Positions 8,621 to 17,298 of a stretch of 39,602 nt of DNA are shown one piece after another. The position numbers and the translations under genes are program-made. Every line of letters begins with the position of its first letter. Position 1 is the first letter of the stretch. A model generated the notes under the pieces. That model was not told the DNA's origin and did not search any database. It saw only the letters and a program-made list of their open reading frames with translations. Where the stretch lies: assembly GCF_001189845.1 (NCBI RefSeq), contig NZ_LFLZ01000079.1:1-39602 (forward strand), given 5' to 3'. This DNA comes from Bradyrhizobium tropiciagri (GTDB lineage: Bacteria > Pseudomonadota > Alphaproteobacteria > Rhizobiales > Xanthobacteraceae).

Positions 8621-10291
8621 ATGCGTGGATGGTTGAGCGGCATGGCAGCGTCGATGCTTTGCCTGAGTTCCTCGGCCGCTATTCCGATCGATTGCGCGAC
8701 GGCGCCGAGCATCAAATGCCTGGCGGCTGAAGTCTTCCTGCTCGCGAAGAAATTGCCGGCTGGTGACGGCAATCGAGCTCACGTTGAATTCGCCGAGCAG
8801 GAATTGGCGGACAATGATCTCGAAGTTGCTCTCGACTACGTGATTTCAGACAATCCCGATCCGCCGCCTTGGGAAGATGTCGAGTGGATTGCACGCGCGG
8901 GCCGCTTCGGTGACGCCCTTGAGACAGCGCGGCAGCAAAAGTCGACGGTGGCGCGGCTCGGCGGAATGCTTGTCGTGGCCTCTCTCCTGGTGGAGAAGGA
9001 TGCGGCGCAAGCGCGCGAGATTGTCGAGGACGTCGAACGCGAATTGCCGTCGATCGCCGGGGACAGCGATGAAGACGCGCAAGGCGTACCTGCGCTTGCC
9101 GGAAAAGTATGGGCCGGCCTCGGTCAGTCCGATCGGACCTTGCGTCTTGTCGGCGGCCATGGCGCGCGGACGGTTGATTGGTTGCTCGTGATTGCCAACA
9201 CCTATCCCGCCGCGGCGGGCTGGCGCGAAGAGGCGTGGCGTGAAGCCGAACGTCTCAACGAGCCTCTTCCGTTGCAGCAGTTGCTGCGCGATGCGCTGAC
9301 GCGCGGCGATCAGGCAGAGATTTCCCGCGCAGCACAGCGAGCCGCCAGGGCCGTCGACCGGATGACCAGCATCGATGCTGAGCCGTCGGCCGTGATCGCG
9401 CTCGCGCGCGCCTTGCTCGCCGCCGGGGCACCTCAACCGGCAGCAAGGCTGGTCGAGCCGTGGCCGCAATGGCTGGACGGCAAGGACGATACCGCTCGGT
9501 TCAATGTGGTCAGTGAACTGATCACGGTGCTGGCGGGGCTGGCTCGGGATCAAGACGTCGAGACGGCTGCCGCTGCGGTGAGCACGCCCGCGCGCCGCAG
9601 CCAGTGTCTCAGCAACGCCGCGGACGAATATGCCCGGCGCGGACGTCGCGATCTCGTCGCAAAGCGCGATGCGGAAGCCATGACGCTTGCGATGTCGTCT
9701 CCCACCGGGGATGCCAAGCTGCAGTGGGAGCATGACGGCGCTCTGATCAATCTGGCGCTTGCGCGCGCGGGGCGTGGCGACGTCGATGGCGCGATCGCCG
9801 CCGCCACCAAGGTTCGCGATGATGCGAAGGTCCGCGAAACGATTTCTTATGTCGTCAAACGCGCGATTGACACCGGCCACGGAGCGGCGGCCGCGCCTGC
9901 GATCGAGGTACTCGAACAGCGCGCGGGGACTGCGCAGGACGCGCCCTTGTTGCTCGCTGCAGCCAATGCCTGGTACATGACCGGCGACGAAGACCGGGCG
10001 CGCGACGATCTCGCGCAGGTCCTGACGATGGCCCGGCTGACCGGCAACGACGCCGGTCTCGCGGCCGAATTGGCCTGGCGGCTCGACGGGGCCGGCAAGC
10101 CGGCGAGCATGATCACCATCGTGGACAAGTTCGGTGTGACCGATCCTGGCGCGATCGATCGTCTGGTCCAGATCATCAGGCCGCTGTCGCCGGCGGTCGC
10201 CGTGCAACTCGCAGGCCGGCAAGTCGAAGTCTGGCGTCAGATCGACGAGCTGGCCAACATCGGCGTCCAGCTCGCGGCCGATGCAAAGTAG
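8621..10291 (+). CDS. Exported alpha-helical (TPR-like) repeat protein, function unknown
   Basis: A 556-residue protein of unknown function. The ATG at 8621 gives a short hydrophobic leader (MRGWLSGMAASMLCLSSSAA), suggesting export; a GAGG lies 12 bases upstream. The rest is almost all helix-forming, with repeated pairs resembling tetratricopeptide helices. Examples are WIARAGRFGDALETARQQKS, LINLALARAGRGDVDGAIAA and AWYMTGDEDRARDDLAQVL. I see no catalytic motif. It is divergent from the NHL gene (149 bases apart) and convergent with the SDR gene (18 bases between stops). It is probably a periplasmic scaffold or interaction protein. The longer reading from TTG 8492 is less likely because it would bury the leader. 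Confidence 0.75.
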   Translation: MRGWLSGMAASMLCLSSSAAIPIDCATAPSIKCLAAEVFLLAKKLPAGDGNRAHVEFAEQELADNDLEVALDYVISDNPDPPPWEDVEWIARAGRFGDALETARQQKSTVARLGGMLVVASLLVEKDAAQAREIVEDVERELPSIAGDSDEDAQGVPALAGKVWAGLGQSDRTLRLVGGHGARTVDWLLVIANTYPAAAGWREEAWREAERLNEPLPLQQLLRDALTRGDQAEISRAAQRAARAVDRMTSIDAEPSAVIALARALLAAGAPQPAARLVEPWPQWLDGKDDTARFNVVSELITVLAGLARDQDVETAAAAVSTPARRSQCLSNAADEYARRGRRDLVAKRDAEAMTLAMSSPTGDAKLQWEHDGALINLALARAGRGDVDGAIAAATKVRDDAKVRETISYVVKRAIDTGHGAAAAPAIEVLEQRAGTAQDAPLLLAAANAWYMTGDEDRARDDLAQVLTMARLTGNDAGLAAELAWRLDGAGKPASMITIVDKFGVTDPGAIDRLVQIIRPLSPAVAVQLAGRQVEVWRQIDELANIGVQLAADAK

Positions 10292-10309
10292 ATCGGCTTA
10301 GGCGTTCGA

Positions 10310-11050
10310 TTACGCCGGCGGCTGGAAAGTCCGCAGCGTGCGGGCCTTGTAGTCGTAGAGCTTCCCGGTCTCGGTCCACTCCGGCGCACACATCGGCACA
10401 ATGAATTCGGCGGCCATGTCCGGCGTATCCAGGGTCATCGGGTCTTCGCCGGGAAACACCTGGGCGCGCATCCGGGTGCGGATCGGGCCGGGGCTGAACA
10501 GGTTGACGCGCAGCGGCGTGTTGGCGGTCTCGTTGGCCCAGGAGCGCACCAGCGCGTCCAGCGCCGCCTTCGAGGCCGCATAGGGGCCGAGATAGGCGCT
10601 GGCCTTGTGCGCCACGCCTGAGGTCACGAACACCGCGCGGCCGGCGTCTGACTGGCGCAGCAGCGGGTCCATGCAGCGGATCAGCTGGAAGTTCGCGGTG
10701 ACGTTGATCGCCATCACGTCGTTCCACGGCTTCAGCTCGATATGGCCGAGCGGCGACGAAGGGCCGGCGGTGCCGGCATTGCCGACGAGGATGTCGAGCT
10801 TGCCATGGCGCTCATGCAGCGCGAGCCCGAGCCGCGCGATGCCCTCGTAATCGGTGAGCGAGAGCGGCACCAGCGTGGCGCTGCCGCCGTGCTTGCGGAT
10901 CTCGTCGTCGAGTTCTTCCAGCCCGCCTTGCGTGCGCGCCACCGCCACCACATGCGCGCCGGCCTTGGCCAGCGCAACTGATGTCGCATAGCCGATACCG
11001 CGCGAGGCGCCGGTCACGAGGGCAATCCGGGAGGCGAGGGGTTTTGTCAT
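10310..11050 (-). CDS. SDR family NAD(P)-dependent oxidoreductase
   Basis: A 246-residue cytoplasmic short-chain dehydrogenase/reductase. The Rossmann cofactor loop TGASRGIGYA is near residue 14, the NAG motif (ILVGNAGTAG) near 90, the catalytic Ser in VFVTSGVAHK near 143, and the catalytic YxxxK in YAASKAALD near 155. The length is typical for a classical SDR. The substrate is unknown; the sequence resembles the YciK/FabG-like branch. The stop lies 18 bases from that of the exported repeat protein on the other strand, and the region upstream of its start is filled by repeat sequence. Confidence 0.92.
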   Translation of the reverse strand: MTKPLASRIALVTGASRGIGYATSVALAKAGAHVVAVARTQGGLEELDDEIRKHGGSATLVPLSLTDYEGIARLGLALHERHGKLDILVGNAGTAGPSSPLGHIELKPWNDVMAINVTANFQLIRCMDPLLRQSDAGRAVFVTSGVAHKASAYLGPYAASKAALDALVRSWANETANTPLRVNLFSPGPIRTRMRAQVFPGEDPMTLDTPDMAAEFIVPMCAPEWTETGKLYDYKARTLRTFQPPA

Positions 11051-11069
11051 GGAAGGGACTCTAACAAAT

Positions 11070-11374
11070 CGTCGTCCCTGCGAAAGCAGGGACCCATACG
11101 CCGTGACGGCGATAATGGAAGAAAGTGCTCGTGTCTAACACTGTCACCAGCCACATAGGCTGGTGGTTATGGGTCCCTGCTTTCGCTCTAGGGCATGCAC
11201 ACATCTTTTCCGATCGAAAAACCGACTCTTAATCAAGGACTTGGATGTGGGGCGATGACCAAAGTTCGCGAGCGCAGCTTAGCTAAACGTCGTCATTTCT
11301 CTGCGTTCTTCAGCCAAGTCCTTGAGAAGACTCCAGAAGATGTGTGCATGCACCTATGCTTTCGCTGGGACGAC
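11070..11374. repeat. Dispersed inverted repeat, interrupted by an insertion
   Basis: The left arm at 11070-11097 (CGTCGTCCCTGCGAAAGCAG and on to CCCAT) pairs with 11169-11187 joined to 11367-11374. The right arm is split by the element at 11188-11356. Removing that element and one copy of the 10-base duplication restores an arm with only one internal mismatch. A second, intact member of the same family is at 19455-19577. The repeat fills the gap between the SDR and purF genes (11051-11387) and may serve as their transcription boundary. Confidence 0.8.
11188..11356. mobile_element. MITE-like element with terminal inverted repeats and 10-bp target duplication
   Basis: A 169-base element bounded by near-perfect inverted ends. 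Reading inward, the left has TAGG-GCATGCACACATCTT and the right has TAGGTGCATGCACACATCTT. Inner segments AAGGACTTGG (11235-11244) and CCAAGTCCTT (11314-11323) also pair. The direct repeat TGCTTTCGCT flanks it at 11178-11187 and 11357-11366. It contains no transposase gene, only an open stretch of under 90 codons that I do not consider real. These are the hallmarks of a non-autonomous transposable element moved by a transposase encoded elsewhere. The exact outer base on the left is uncertain by one position. Confidence 0.75.
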
Positions 11375-11387
11375 AGTGAGGATGTGG

Positions 11388-12937
11388 CTAGCTCGCCTCC
11401 GCCAGCAGCGAGAGCTGGCGCGGCGAGGGCTCGGTTTCGCTCTGGTCGGTGAGATGGGTCGGATAGCGCCGGTGAAGCAGTGGTCGGCGAATTTCGGGCT
11501 GGCGGGATCGCGTCCCTCATAGCCCATCGCGCGGTACATGCCGTCGATCGACAGGAAGGCCAGCGAGTCGGCGCCGATGATGTCGCGCATCTCCTCGAGC
11601 GAATGGGTCGCTGCCAGCAGACCGCCGCGATCGGGCAGGTCGATGCCGTAATAGTCGGGATAGAGGATCGGCGGCGAGGCGAGGCGGAAATGCACCTCGC
11701 GGGCGCCGGCATCGCGCATCATGCGCACGATCTTCTTCGAGGTGGTGCCTCGCACCAGACTGTCGTCGATCAGGATGATGCGCTTGCCCTCGATCGCGGC
11801 GCGGTTGGCCGAATGCTTCATGCGCACGCCGAGCTCGCGCACGGTCTGGGTCGGTTGGATGAAGGTGCGGCCGACATAGTGGTTGCGGATAATGCCGAGC
11901 TCGAACGGCACGCCGGAATACTGGCTGTAGCCGACCGCGGCGGGTACGCCGGAATCCGGCACCGGCACCACGACGTCGACCTCGGGATGGCTCTCGCGGG
12001 CGAGCTGGGCGCCGAACGCCTTGCGCACGTCATAGACCGAGCGGCCGCCGACGATCGAATCCGGCCGGGCGAAATAGATGTACTCGAAGATGCAGGGCCG
12101 GGCGGGCTTCGGCGGGAACGGCTTGTGGCTGTGCGCGCCGGCCTCGTCGAACACGATGATCTCGCCGGGCTCGATGTCGCGGACATATTTGGCGCCGATC
12201 ATGTCGAGCGCGCAGGTCTCCGAGGTCAGGATCGGATGGCCGTCGAGATCGCCGAGCACCAAGGGGCGGATGCCGAGCGGATCGCGGGCGCCGACCAGCT
12301 TCTTGTTGGTCAGCGCGACCAGCGCGTAGGCGCCCTCGATGGTGCGCAGCGCCTCGATGAAACGGTCGATGAAGCGGGTCCGCTTCGACTGCGCGACGAG
12401 ATGCAGGATCACCTCGGTGTCGGTGGTCGACTGCATCATGGCGCCGCCCTTGACCAGCTCGCGGCGCAGGGTCAGGCCGTTGGTCAAGTTGCCGTTGTGG
12501 CCGACCGCAAAGCCGCCGGCGCTGAGCTCGGCGAACAGCGGCTGCACGTTGCGCAGGATGGTGCCGCCGGTCGTGGAGTAGCGGACATGGCCGACCGCGG
12601 CATTGCCGGGCAGGCGCTCGATCACCTCGCGGCGGGAGAAGGCGTCGCCGACCAGGCCGAGGCGGCGTTCACTGTGAAAGCGCCCGCCGTCGAAGGAGAC
12701 GATGCCGGCGGCTTCCTGGCCGCGGTGTTGCAAAGCGTGGAGGCCGAGCGCGGTGATCGCGGCGGCCTCGGAATGGCCGAAGACGCCGAACACGCCGCAT
12801 TCCTCACGGAGCGTGTCGCCATCTAGGTCGGGGTGGTACCGGAGATCGTCTTCCCGGAGATGTTCCTGCAATTCGATCGGGCCGAGGTCGAGATCCATCT
12901 GGTCGGCGTGATCGGAAGGGGTCTGCATCTCGTTCAT
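11388..12937 (-). CDS. purF: Amidophosphoribosyltransferase, one-base frame break near the C-terminus
   Basis: PurF makes phosphoribosylamine from PRPP and glutamine, the first committed step of purine synthesis. After an N-terminal extension comes the nucleophile Cys in REECGVFGVFG, then the Ntn glutaminase domain (about residues 55-290). The phosphoribosyltransferase domain follows, with the PRPP loop KRIILIDDSLVRGTTSKK. The start at 12937 is preceded by GAGAGG. Near 11472 the frame shifts after DHCFTG: restoring one base gives GDYPTHLTDQSE and a natural end LSLLAEAS at the TAG 11388-11390, for 516 residues. As printed, the frame runs on to 11354 with an unnatural Arg-rich tail. It follows cvpA closely (31 bases), as in many proteobacteria. 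Confidence 0.95.
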
Positions 12938-12968
12938 CGCCTCTCGTGAGGGGCCCAAACCAAATAAG

Positions 12969-13604
12969 TTATCGGCCCGCGGGTTTCTCGATCAGCTTTT
13001 TCAAGCTGTCACGCGCAGGTTTGCTGTAGCCATCGCCCGACGCCGGCGTCGCCTGATCATTGGTATCAGCCGCAGAATCGTCGTCTGGCTTATTCTTCTT
13101 GAACTTCTTTAAGATGGTGTTCTCGGGGTCGTCAGGCAAGAGCGACATCAGCCAATCCCCGGTTCCCTGCAGCACCACTCGGGACTTCGCTCCGGTCACC
13201 CAATCGGGCCGCTGCTTGTCCGGAACCAGCCAGGTGAAGAACATGAACGCCACCACCACGATCAGGAGGCCGCGGGCGAGGCCGAACAGGAAGCCGAGGG
13301 TGCGGTCGAGCGCGCCGATCCGGGAATCCAGGATCATGTCCGAGATCCGCACCGTGATCACCGAGACCACGATCAGCGTGCCGATGAAGGTGCCGGCCAC
13401 CACGACGACGGCCGCGACCGTGTCGTTATTGAAGTAAGTCTTGGCGGTCGGCAGCAGCTTGGAGAAAGCATACAGCGTGACCAGCGCGGCGGCGCCCCAG
13501 GCCGCGATCGACAGGATCTCGCGCATGAAGCCGCGCACCATGGCAAGCAGGCCCGAAATCAGCATCACGCCGAGCAGGACGAGATCGAGGATCGTTATGG
13601 GCAT
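12969..13604 (-). CDS. cvpA: CvpA family inner-membrane protein
   Basis: A 211-residue inner-membrane protein of the CvpA family (colicin V production). Four hydrophobic helices are visible: about residues 5-23, 29-50, 63-85 and 103-125. Between them is the family-typical RISDMILDSRIGALDRTLGF region. The C-terminal 70 residues are polar and likely cytoplasmic (PDDPENTILKKFKKNKPDDD). CvpA proteins have been linked to envelope homeostasis and, through the cvpA-purF operon, to purine genes; that linkage is preserved here. The start ATG is at 13604. Its exact activity is not established. Confidence 0.92.
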   Translation of the reverse strand: MPITILDLVLLGVMLISGLLAMVRGFMREILSIAAWGAAALVTLYAFSKLLPTAKTYFNNDTVAAVVVVAGTFIGTLIVVSVITVRISDMILDSRIGALDRTLGFLFGLARGLLIVVVAFMFFTWLVPDKQRPDWVTGAKSRVVLQGTGDWLMSLLPDDPENTILKKFKKNKPDDDSAADTNDQATPASGDGYSKPARDSLKKLIEKPAGR

Positions 13605-13790
13605 CGGCTGGTCAGGTCCGCTGGTACGTTTCGGTACGCTGTTAAGGGCTTACGCTGTTAAGGCTCTCGCGAATCGGCGTCTCGGTGCCGTCCTAACTGA
13701 GGCGCATCGGGGGCATCCGGCAAGGCCGGGGCGCCACCTGTCCCGCGCGGCGGATGTATAGCGGCGGGGGGCTGTGACGTCACGCCCGCT

Positions 13791-15272
13791 TTAGCTCGTC
13801 TCACGACGGAATCGGGCCGGTGTGGCATTTTTCTCAGCCGCATCAGTACCCCGGGGGGCGCTTTGGTCGCCGCCCGGCTCGCGCCGGCCGCCTCTGGGCG
13901 TGCCGCGGGCCGCAATTTCCGCGACCAGCGTGGTCAGATTGTTGACGCTGTTGAGGGCAAGCCCCGCATCGCCGCCAGCATCGCCGCGGGCCGATTCGGG
14001 CAGGATGGCGCGGCCGAAGCCGAGCTTGAGGGCCTCCTTGAGCCGGGCCGGGGTCTGCGCCACCGGGCGGATCGCACCCGACAGCGAAATCTCGCCGAAA
14101 TAGACCGCATCCGTCGGCAACGGCGCATTGACCAGCGAGGAAACCAGCGCGGCGGCCGCGGCAAGGTCTGCGGCCGGCTCCTGGATCCGCAGCCCGCCGG
14201 CAACATTGAGATAGACGTCATGTCCGGACAATTTGACGCCGCAATGCGCTTCCAGCACCGCCAACACCATCGACAGCCGGCTCGGGTCCCAGCCGACGAC
14301 GGCGCGGCGCGGCGTGCCGAGCGAGGTCGGCGCCACCAGCGCCTGCAACTCGACCAGCACCGGGCGGGTGCCCTCGATGCCGGCGAACACGGCCGTGCCG
14401 GGGCTGCCGAGCTCGCGCTCGGAGAGGAACAATTCCGAGGGATTGGTGACCTCGCGTAGGCCGAGCCCGGTCATCTCGAACACGCCGATCTCATCGGTCG
14501 CGCCAAAACGGTTCTTCACCGAGCGCAGGATGCGGAACTGCTGCGAGCCTTCGCCCTCGAACGACAGCACCGCATCGACCATGTGCTCGACCACGCGGGG
14601 ACCGGCGATCTGGCCGTCTTTTGTGACATGGCCGACCAGGATGATGGCGGCACCGGTCTTCTTGGCAAAGCGAATCAGCGCCTGCGCGGAGGCGCGGACC
14701 TGGGTCACGGTGCCCGGCGCCGATTCCACGGTGTCGGTCCACATGGTCTGGATCGAATCGATCACGATCAGCCGCGGCACCGCGCCTTCCGACAGCGTCG
14801 AGACGATGTCCTCGACCGACGTTTCAGAGGCGAGCTGCACCGGCGCGTCCGCGAGTCCGAGCCGCTCGGCGCGCAGCCGCACCTGCGCGACCGCTTCTTC
14901 ACCTGAAATGTAGACCGCGCGGTGGCCAGCGCGCGCCATCATGGAGGTTGCCTGGGTCAGCAGGGTCGACTTGCCGATGCCGGGATCGCCGCCGACCAGC
15001 AGCACCGAGCCGCGGACGAAGCCGCCGCCGGTGACGCGATCGAGCTCGGTCATGCCGGACGACAGCCGCGGCGCGGCCTGGGTCTTGCCGGACAGCGATT
15101 CCAGCGCGAACGTCCGTCCCTTGCGCTTGCTGCGGATCGAGACCGGCACCGAACCCGTGGTGTCTTCCTCGGCCAGCGTGTTCCACTCGCCGCAGGAGTC
15201 GCATTTGCCCTGCCAGCGATTATACGCCGCGCCGCAGTTCTGGCAGACGAAGGAGAGGGTGGATTTGGCCAT
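13791..15272 (-). CDS. radA: DNA repair protein RadA (Sms)
   Basis: RadA is a RecA-like ATPase and hexameric helicase that promotes branch migration during recombinational repair. The 493-residue protein has an N-terminal four-cysteine zinc finger (C10, C13, C24, C27 in CQNCGAAYNRWQGKCDSCG), the Walker A loop GGDPGIGKSTL, the RadA-specific VKNRFGATDEIG motif, and a C-terminal Lon-like domain (GHDVYLNVAGGLRIQEPAAD to about residue 450). A short basic tail follows. The start at 15272 is chosen because MAKSTLSFVCQNCG is the family start; the frame extends to 15317 with unrelated residues. It is upstream of cvpA on the same strand with a 186-base gap. Confidence 0.96.
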   Translation of the reverse strand: MAKSTLSFVCQNCGAAYNRWQGKCDSCGEWNTLAEEDTTGSVPVSIRSKRKGRTFALESLSGKTQAAPRLSSGMTELDRVTGGGFVRGSVLLVGGDPGIGKSTLLTQATSMMARAGHRAVYISGEEAVAQVRLRAERLGLADAPVQLASETSVEDIVSTLSEGAVPRLIVIDSIQTMWTDTVESAPGTVTQVRASAQALIRFAKKTGAAIILVGHVTKDGQIAGPRVVEHMVDAVLSFEGEGSQQFRILRSVKNRFGATDEIGVFEMTGLGLREVTNPSELFLSERELGSPGTAVFAGIEGTRPVLVELQALVAPTSLGTPRRAVVGWDPSRLSMVLAVLEAHCGVKLSGHDVYLNVAGGLRIQEPAADLAAAAALVSSLVNAPLPTDAVYFGEISLSGAIRPVAQTPARLKEALKLGFGRAILPESARGDAGGDAGLALNSVNNLTTLVAEIAARGTPRGGRREPGGDQSAPRGTDAAEKNATPARFRRETS

Positions 15273-15350
15273 GAAGCAGGTGAGTAGCGTGGTCGACGAT
15301 GCACGGCTGCTTAGCACGGAAAGCCTGATACGAGCGACATGCTCGATGGA

Positions 15351-16022
15351 TTACCCAGCTATCCGGAAGAAATGCCGGGCGATCTGCTCCACTTCGCGCC
15401 ACGAGGTCGCCAGATGTACCGCGCCGGCGTTGCGCAGGACTTCGTCGTGCCCGTCGCGGATATGGCTCGCGGCGCACAGGCCGATCGCGGTCATGCCGGC
15501 CGCCACCGCTCCCTTGATGCCGCCGGCGCTGTCCTCGATGACGAGGCACGCGCCGGGACTTGCGCCGAGCTGTTCGGCGGCAAGCAGGAAGATATCGGGA
15601 TGCGGCTTGCCGCGCGCGACCATGTCGGCGCTGAAGACGCGGCCGTCGAACTCCGCTTCCAGTCCGAGCACCGAGAGGCACAATTGCAGGCGCTCCATCG
15701 AGCTGGATGAGGCGATGCATCGCGGGATGTCGGAGAATTTTCGGATGAAGTCGGTGGCACCGCTGACCTCCTTGAGGTCGCTGCGAAGCCGGTCCAGCGT
15801 GGCGCGGTTGAACGTGCCCAGGAAATCGGTCGGCACCGGTCTTCCGATCGCGGCCTCGATCTCGGCGATGACATCGACCCAGCGTTTGCCGGAATAGCGA
15901 CTGAGCGCCTGATCGAGCGTGGTCGGATGTCCGAGATCACTGACGGTCTTCGCCAGCACGGTGTTGGCGATGGCCTCGCTATCGGCGATCACGCCGTCGA
16001 AGTCGAAGATCAATGCGCCCAA
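15351..16022 (-). CDS. HAD superfamily hydrolase, beta-phosphoglucomutase/CbbY-like
   Basis: A 223-residue haloacid-dehalogenase-type phosphatase or phosphomutase. Motif I is FDFDGVIADSE near the N-terminus, with the nucleophile and acid/base aspartates. Motif II is the Ser in CIASSSSMERL, motif III the Lys in ARGKPHPDIFLLAAE, and motif IV the acidic pair in CLVIEDSAGGIKGA. The helical cap lies between motifs I and II (about residues 16-85), as in the beta-phosphoglucomutase and CbbY subgroup. Substrate is unknown. The likely start is TTG at 16022, giving MGALIFDFDG; no ATG or GTG lies closer to the domain start. Its stop lies 78 bases from the radA start on the same strand. Confidence 0.85.
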   Translation of the reverse strand: MGALIFDFDGVIADSEAIANTVLAKTVSDLGHPTTLDQALSRYSGKRWVDVIAEIEAAIGRPVPTDFLGTFNRATLDRLRSDLKEVSGATDFIRKFSDIPRCIASSSSMERLQLCLSVLGLEAEFDGRVFSADMVARGKPHPDIFLLAAEQLGASPGACLVIEDSAGGIKGAVAAGMTAIGLCAASHIRDGHDEVLRNAGAVHLATSWREVEQIARHFFRIAG

Positions 16023-16139
16023 GCGCGTAGCCCCAAGCAGACGACGTCGTCCTAGCAGAACCGGGCCGCCATGCGCGCAACACTTTCTGTTGCAGACTGT
16101 CTCAGCGCCGCGCGCTGCCTCAGAGCGGCAGGATGGGTA

Positions 16140-16748
16140 TCAGCGCGAGAAGACCCGTGTTCCGGCCGGCCATCGCGGCTTGTCGCTCACCGGGCTTGCC
16201 CCGATCTCCCACCCGACGCCGCCCCAGAGCACGTCGACGGCAGCAAGCTCTCCGGCGATATCGCGAACGTAAAACACATTCGGCTTGGAGCTGATCTCGA
16301 GGGAGCCGCTGCTGCCGTTGGGCTGCTGCTTCAACGCGCACCAGATATCGGCCAGTCGGCTCTCGTGGCCCTGACCCAGTTTGGCCAGGATCTCGTTGTC
16401 GGCCGAGGTGCCGCTCAGGTCGTAGGATTGCAACGATGCGCCGCCGGCATCGTCCTCGACCATGTTCGCGAAGCGCTTTGCAAATGTCGCGCCCAGCCAG
16501 GAAATCTTGACCGGAGCGCTCGACGCGATGTCTTCCTTGAAATGCTCTTTCGCGACGAATTTTTCGATGTGGGGTATCGCCGAGGTCGACGACGGATCGG
16601 ACGGTTCCACGGCTTTCGGCTGAAGGGAACATGCGACGCGGTCTGCGGCGACAGTCGATTGGCCGGGTTTCGTATCGTCCGCGGCGAAGCTCAAGCCTTG
16701 TGCTGCCAGAAGGAAAGTTAGCGACAGGGTAAGGCTTAGCTGACGCAT
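16140..16748 (-). CDS. Exported protein of unknown function
   Basis: A 202-residue protein that I do not recognise. The N-terminal 23 residues (MRQLSLTLSLTFLLAAQGLSFA) form a clear Sec signal peptide, cleaved before ADDTKPGQ. The mature part is hydrophilic with two cysteines (in VACSLQP and DIWCALKQQP), which could form a disulphide in the periplasm. It has a Ser/Pro-rich segment near residue 50 and ends with a Trp/Gly-rich stretch (VLWGGVGWEIGA). An AT-rich tract lies upstream (16797-16880) and probably carries its promoter. It is downstream of no obvious operon partner; the HAD gene follows 117 bases later on the same strand. Confidence 0.75.
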   Translation of the reverse strand: MRQLSLTLSLTFLLAAQGLSFAADDTKPGQSTVAADRVACSLQPKAVEPSDPSSTSAIPHIEKFVAKEHFKEDIASSAPVKISWLGATFAKRFANMVEDDAGGASLQSYDLSGTSADNEILAKLGQGHESRLADIWCALKQQPNGSSGSLEISSKPNVFYVRDIAGELAAVDVLWGGVGWEIGASPVSDKPRWPAGTRVFSR

Positions 16749-16796
16749 CTTGTTGTCCCTGTCTCCGCTGTGCTCGTGGAGACAAGGTAAACCACA

Positions 16797-16880
16797 CCTT
16801 GTAGATGTAAATTAAAGATCGTGTTTCTGGTTAAGGATAAAAAGTAAGCTCAACTAAAACGAGAATTTGAATCAAATGCT
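16797..16880. promoter_or_regulatory. AT-rich tract upstream of the exported-protein gene
   Basis: This stretch is far richer in A and T than the rest of the window (for example GTAAATTAAAGATC and GGATAAAAAGTAAG). It contains the palindrome ATTTGA-A-TCAAAT at 16865-16877. It lies 49-132 bases upstream of the minus-strand start at 16748, where a promoter or nucleoid-protein binding region would be expected. No single -35/-10 pair stands out clearly enough to name. Confidence 0.35.
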
Positions 16881-16924
16881 CCCTGGCGCGTGGAACCCGA
16901 ATGTTGCTCTCGGCCGCTGCGTCT

Positions 16925-17013
16925 AAAGCGCGATGAAGATGTCGCGCTTTGGATTCCTGCTTAAGCATGATCTTTTCGGAAAACCGCTTCGCGCTTTTCC
17001 GGATCATGCTCTA
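16925..17013. repeat. Two-hairpin dispersed repeat, copy A
   Basis: The first hairpin is AAAGCGCGA (16926-16934) with TCGCGCTTT (16943-16951). The second is AGCATGATC with GATCATGCT around TTTTCGGAAAACCGCTTCGC. The same two-hairpin layout recurs at 37619-37705 with sequence changes that keep both stems. I recognise this GCGCGATGA...GCATGATCTTTTCGGAAAACCG unit as common in Bradyrhizobium intergenic DNA. It abuts the stop codon of the small exported protein at 17011 and could act as a terminator. Confidence 0.75.
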
Positions 17014-17298
17014 GACGCGGATGTCTCGCCCGGACAGCAGCAGCGGCGGATTCTCGCGCAGCACCGAGCCCGTCGGCAAAGCGCGGCAGCATCTTGCCTG
17101 CGCGCGCAGCGGATCGCTCCAGCTCCAGCGAACCCGCCACGACGGATTGTTCGCGTAGGCTGGAATGCGCCAGACCCAGATCGTTTCGTAAACGCTGTCT
17201 CCGAAGTGCTCGACGTCGGGCTTTGCTGTCGGCCACAACGCAGAGCCAGCAACAGCGAACGTCACCGCCGCCGCGGTCGTGATCATCATCTTGCGCAT
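17011..17298 (-). CDS. Small putative exported protein, unknown
   Basis: A possible 95-residue protein starting MRKMMITTAAAVTFAVAGSA, a short signal-peptide-like leader. The middle is Trp-rich (DSVYETIWVWRIPAY then PSWRVRWSWSDPLRAQ). The C-terminal third is Arg/Leu-rich and less convincing. I do not recognise the family. The stop overlaps the edge of repeat copy A, so the original C-terminus may have been replaced by repeat sequence or the tail could be read in a shifted frame. The leader plus coherent Trp-rich centre make a real gene more likely than not, but only just. Confidence 0.45.
   Translation of the reverse strand: MRKMMITTAAAVTFAVAGSALWPTAKPDVEHFGDSVYETIWVWRIPAYANNPSWRVRWSWSDPLRAQARCCRALPTGSVLRENPPLLLSGRDIRV

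Noticed and set aside
8846..10222. A 458-codon minus-strand frame
   Set aside because: Opposite the exported helical-repeat protein, Arg/His/Pro-rich, with no leader or domain.
11195..11452. An 85-codon plus-strand frame starting MHTSFPIEKPTLNQ
   Set aside because: It spans the MITE-like element and the purF end. The start lies in the terminal inverted repeat; chance opening is more likely than a gene.
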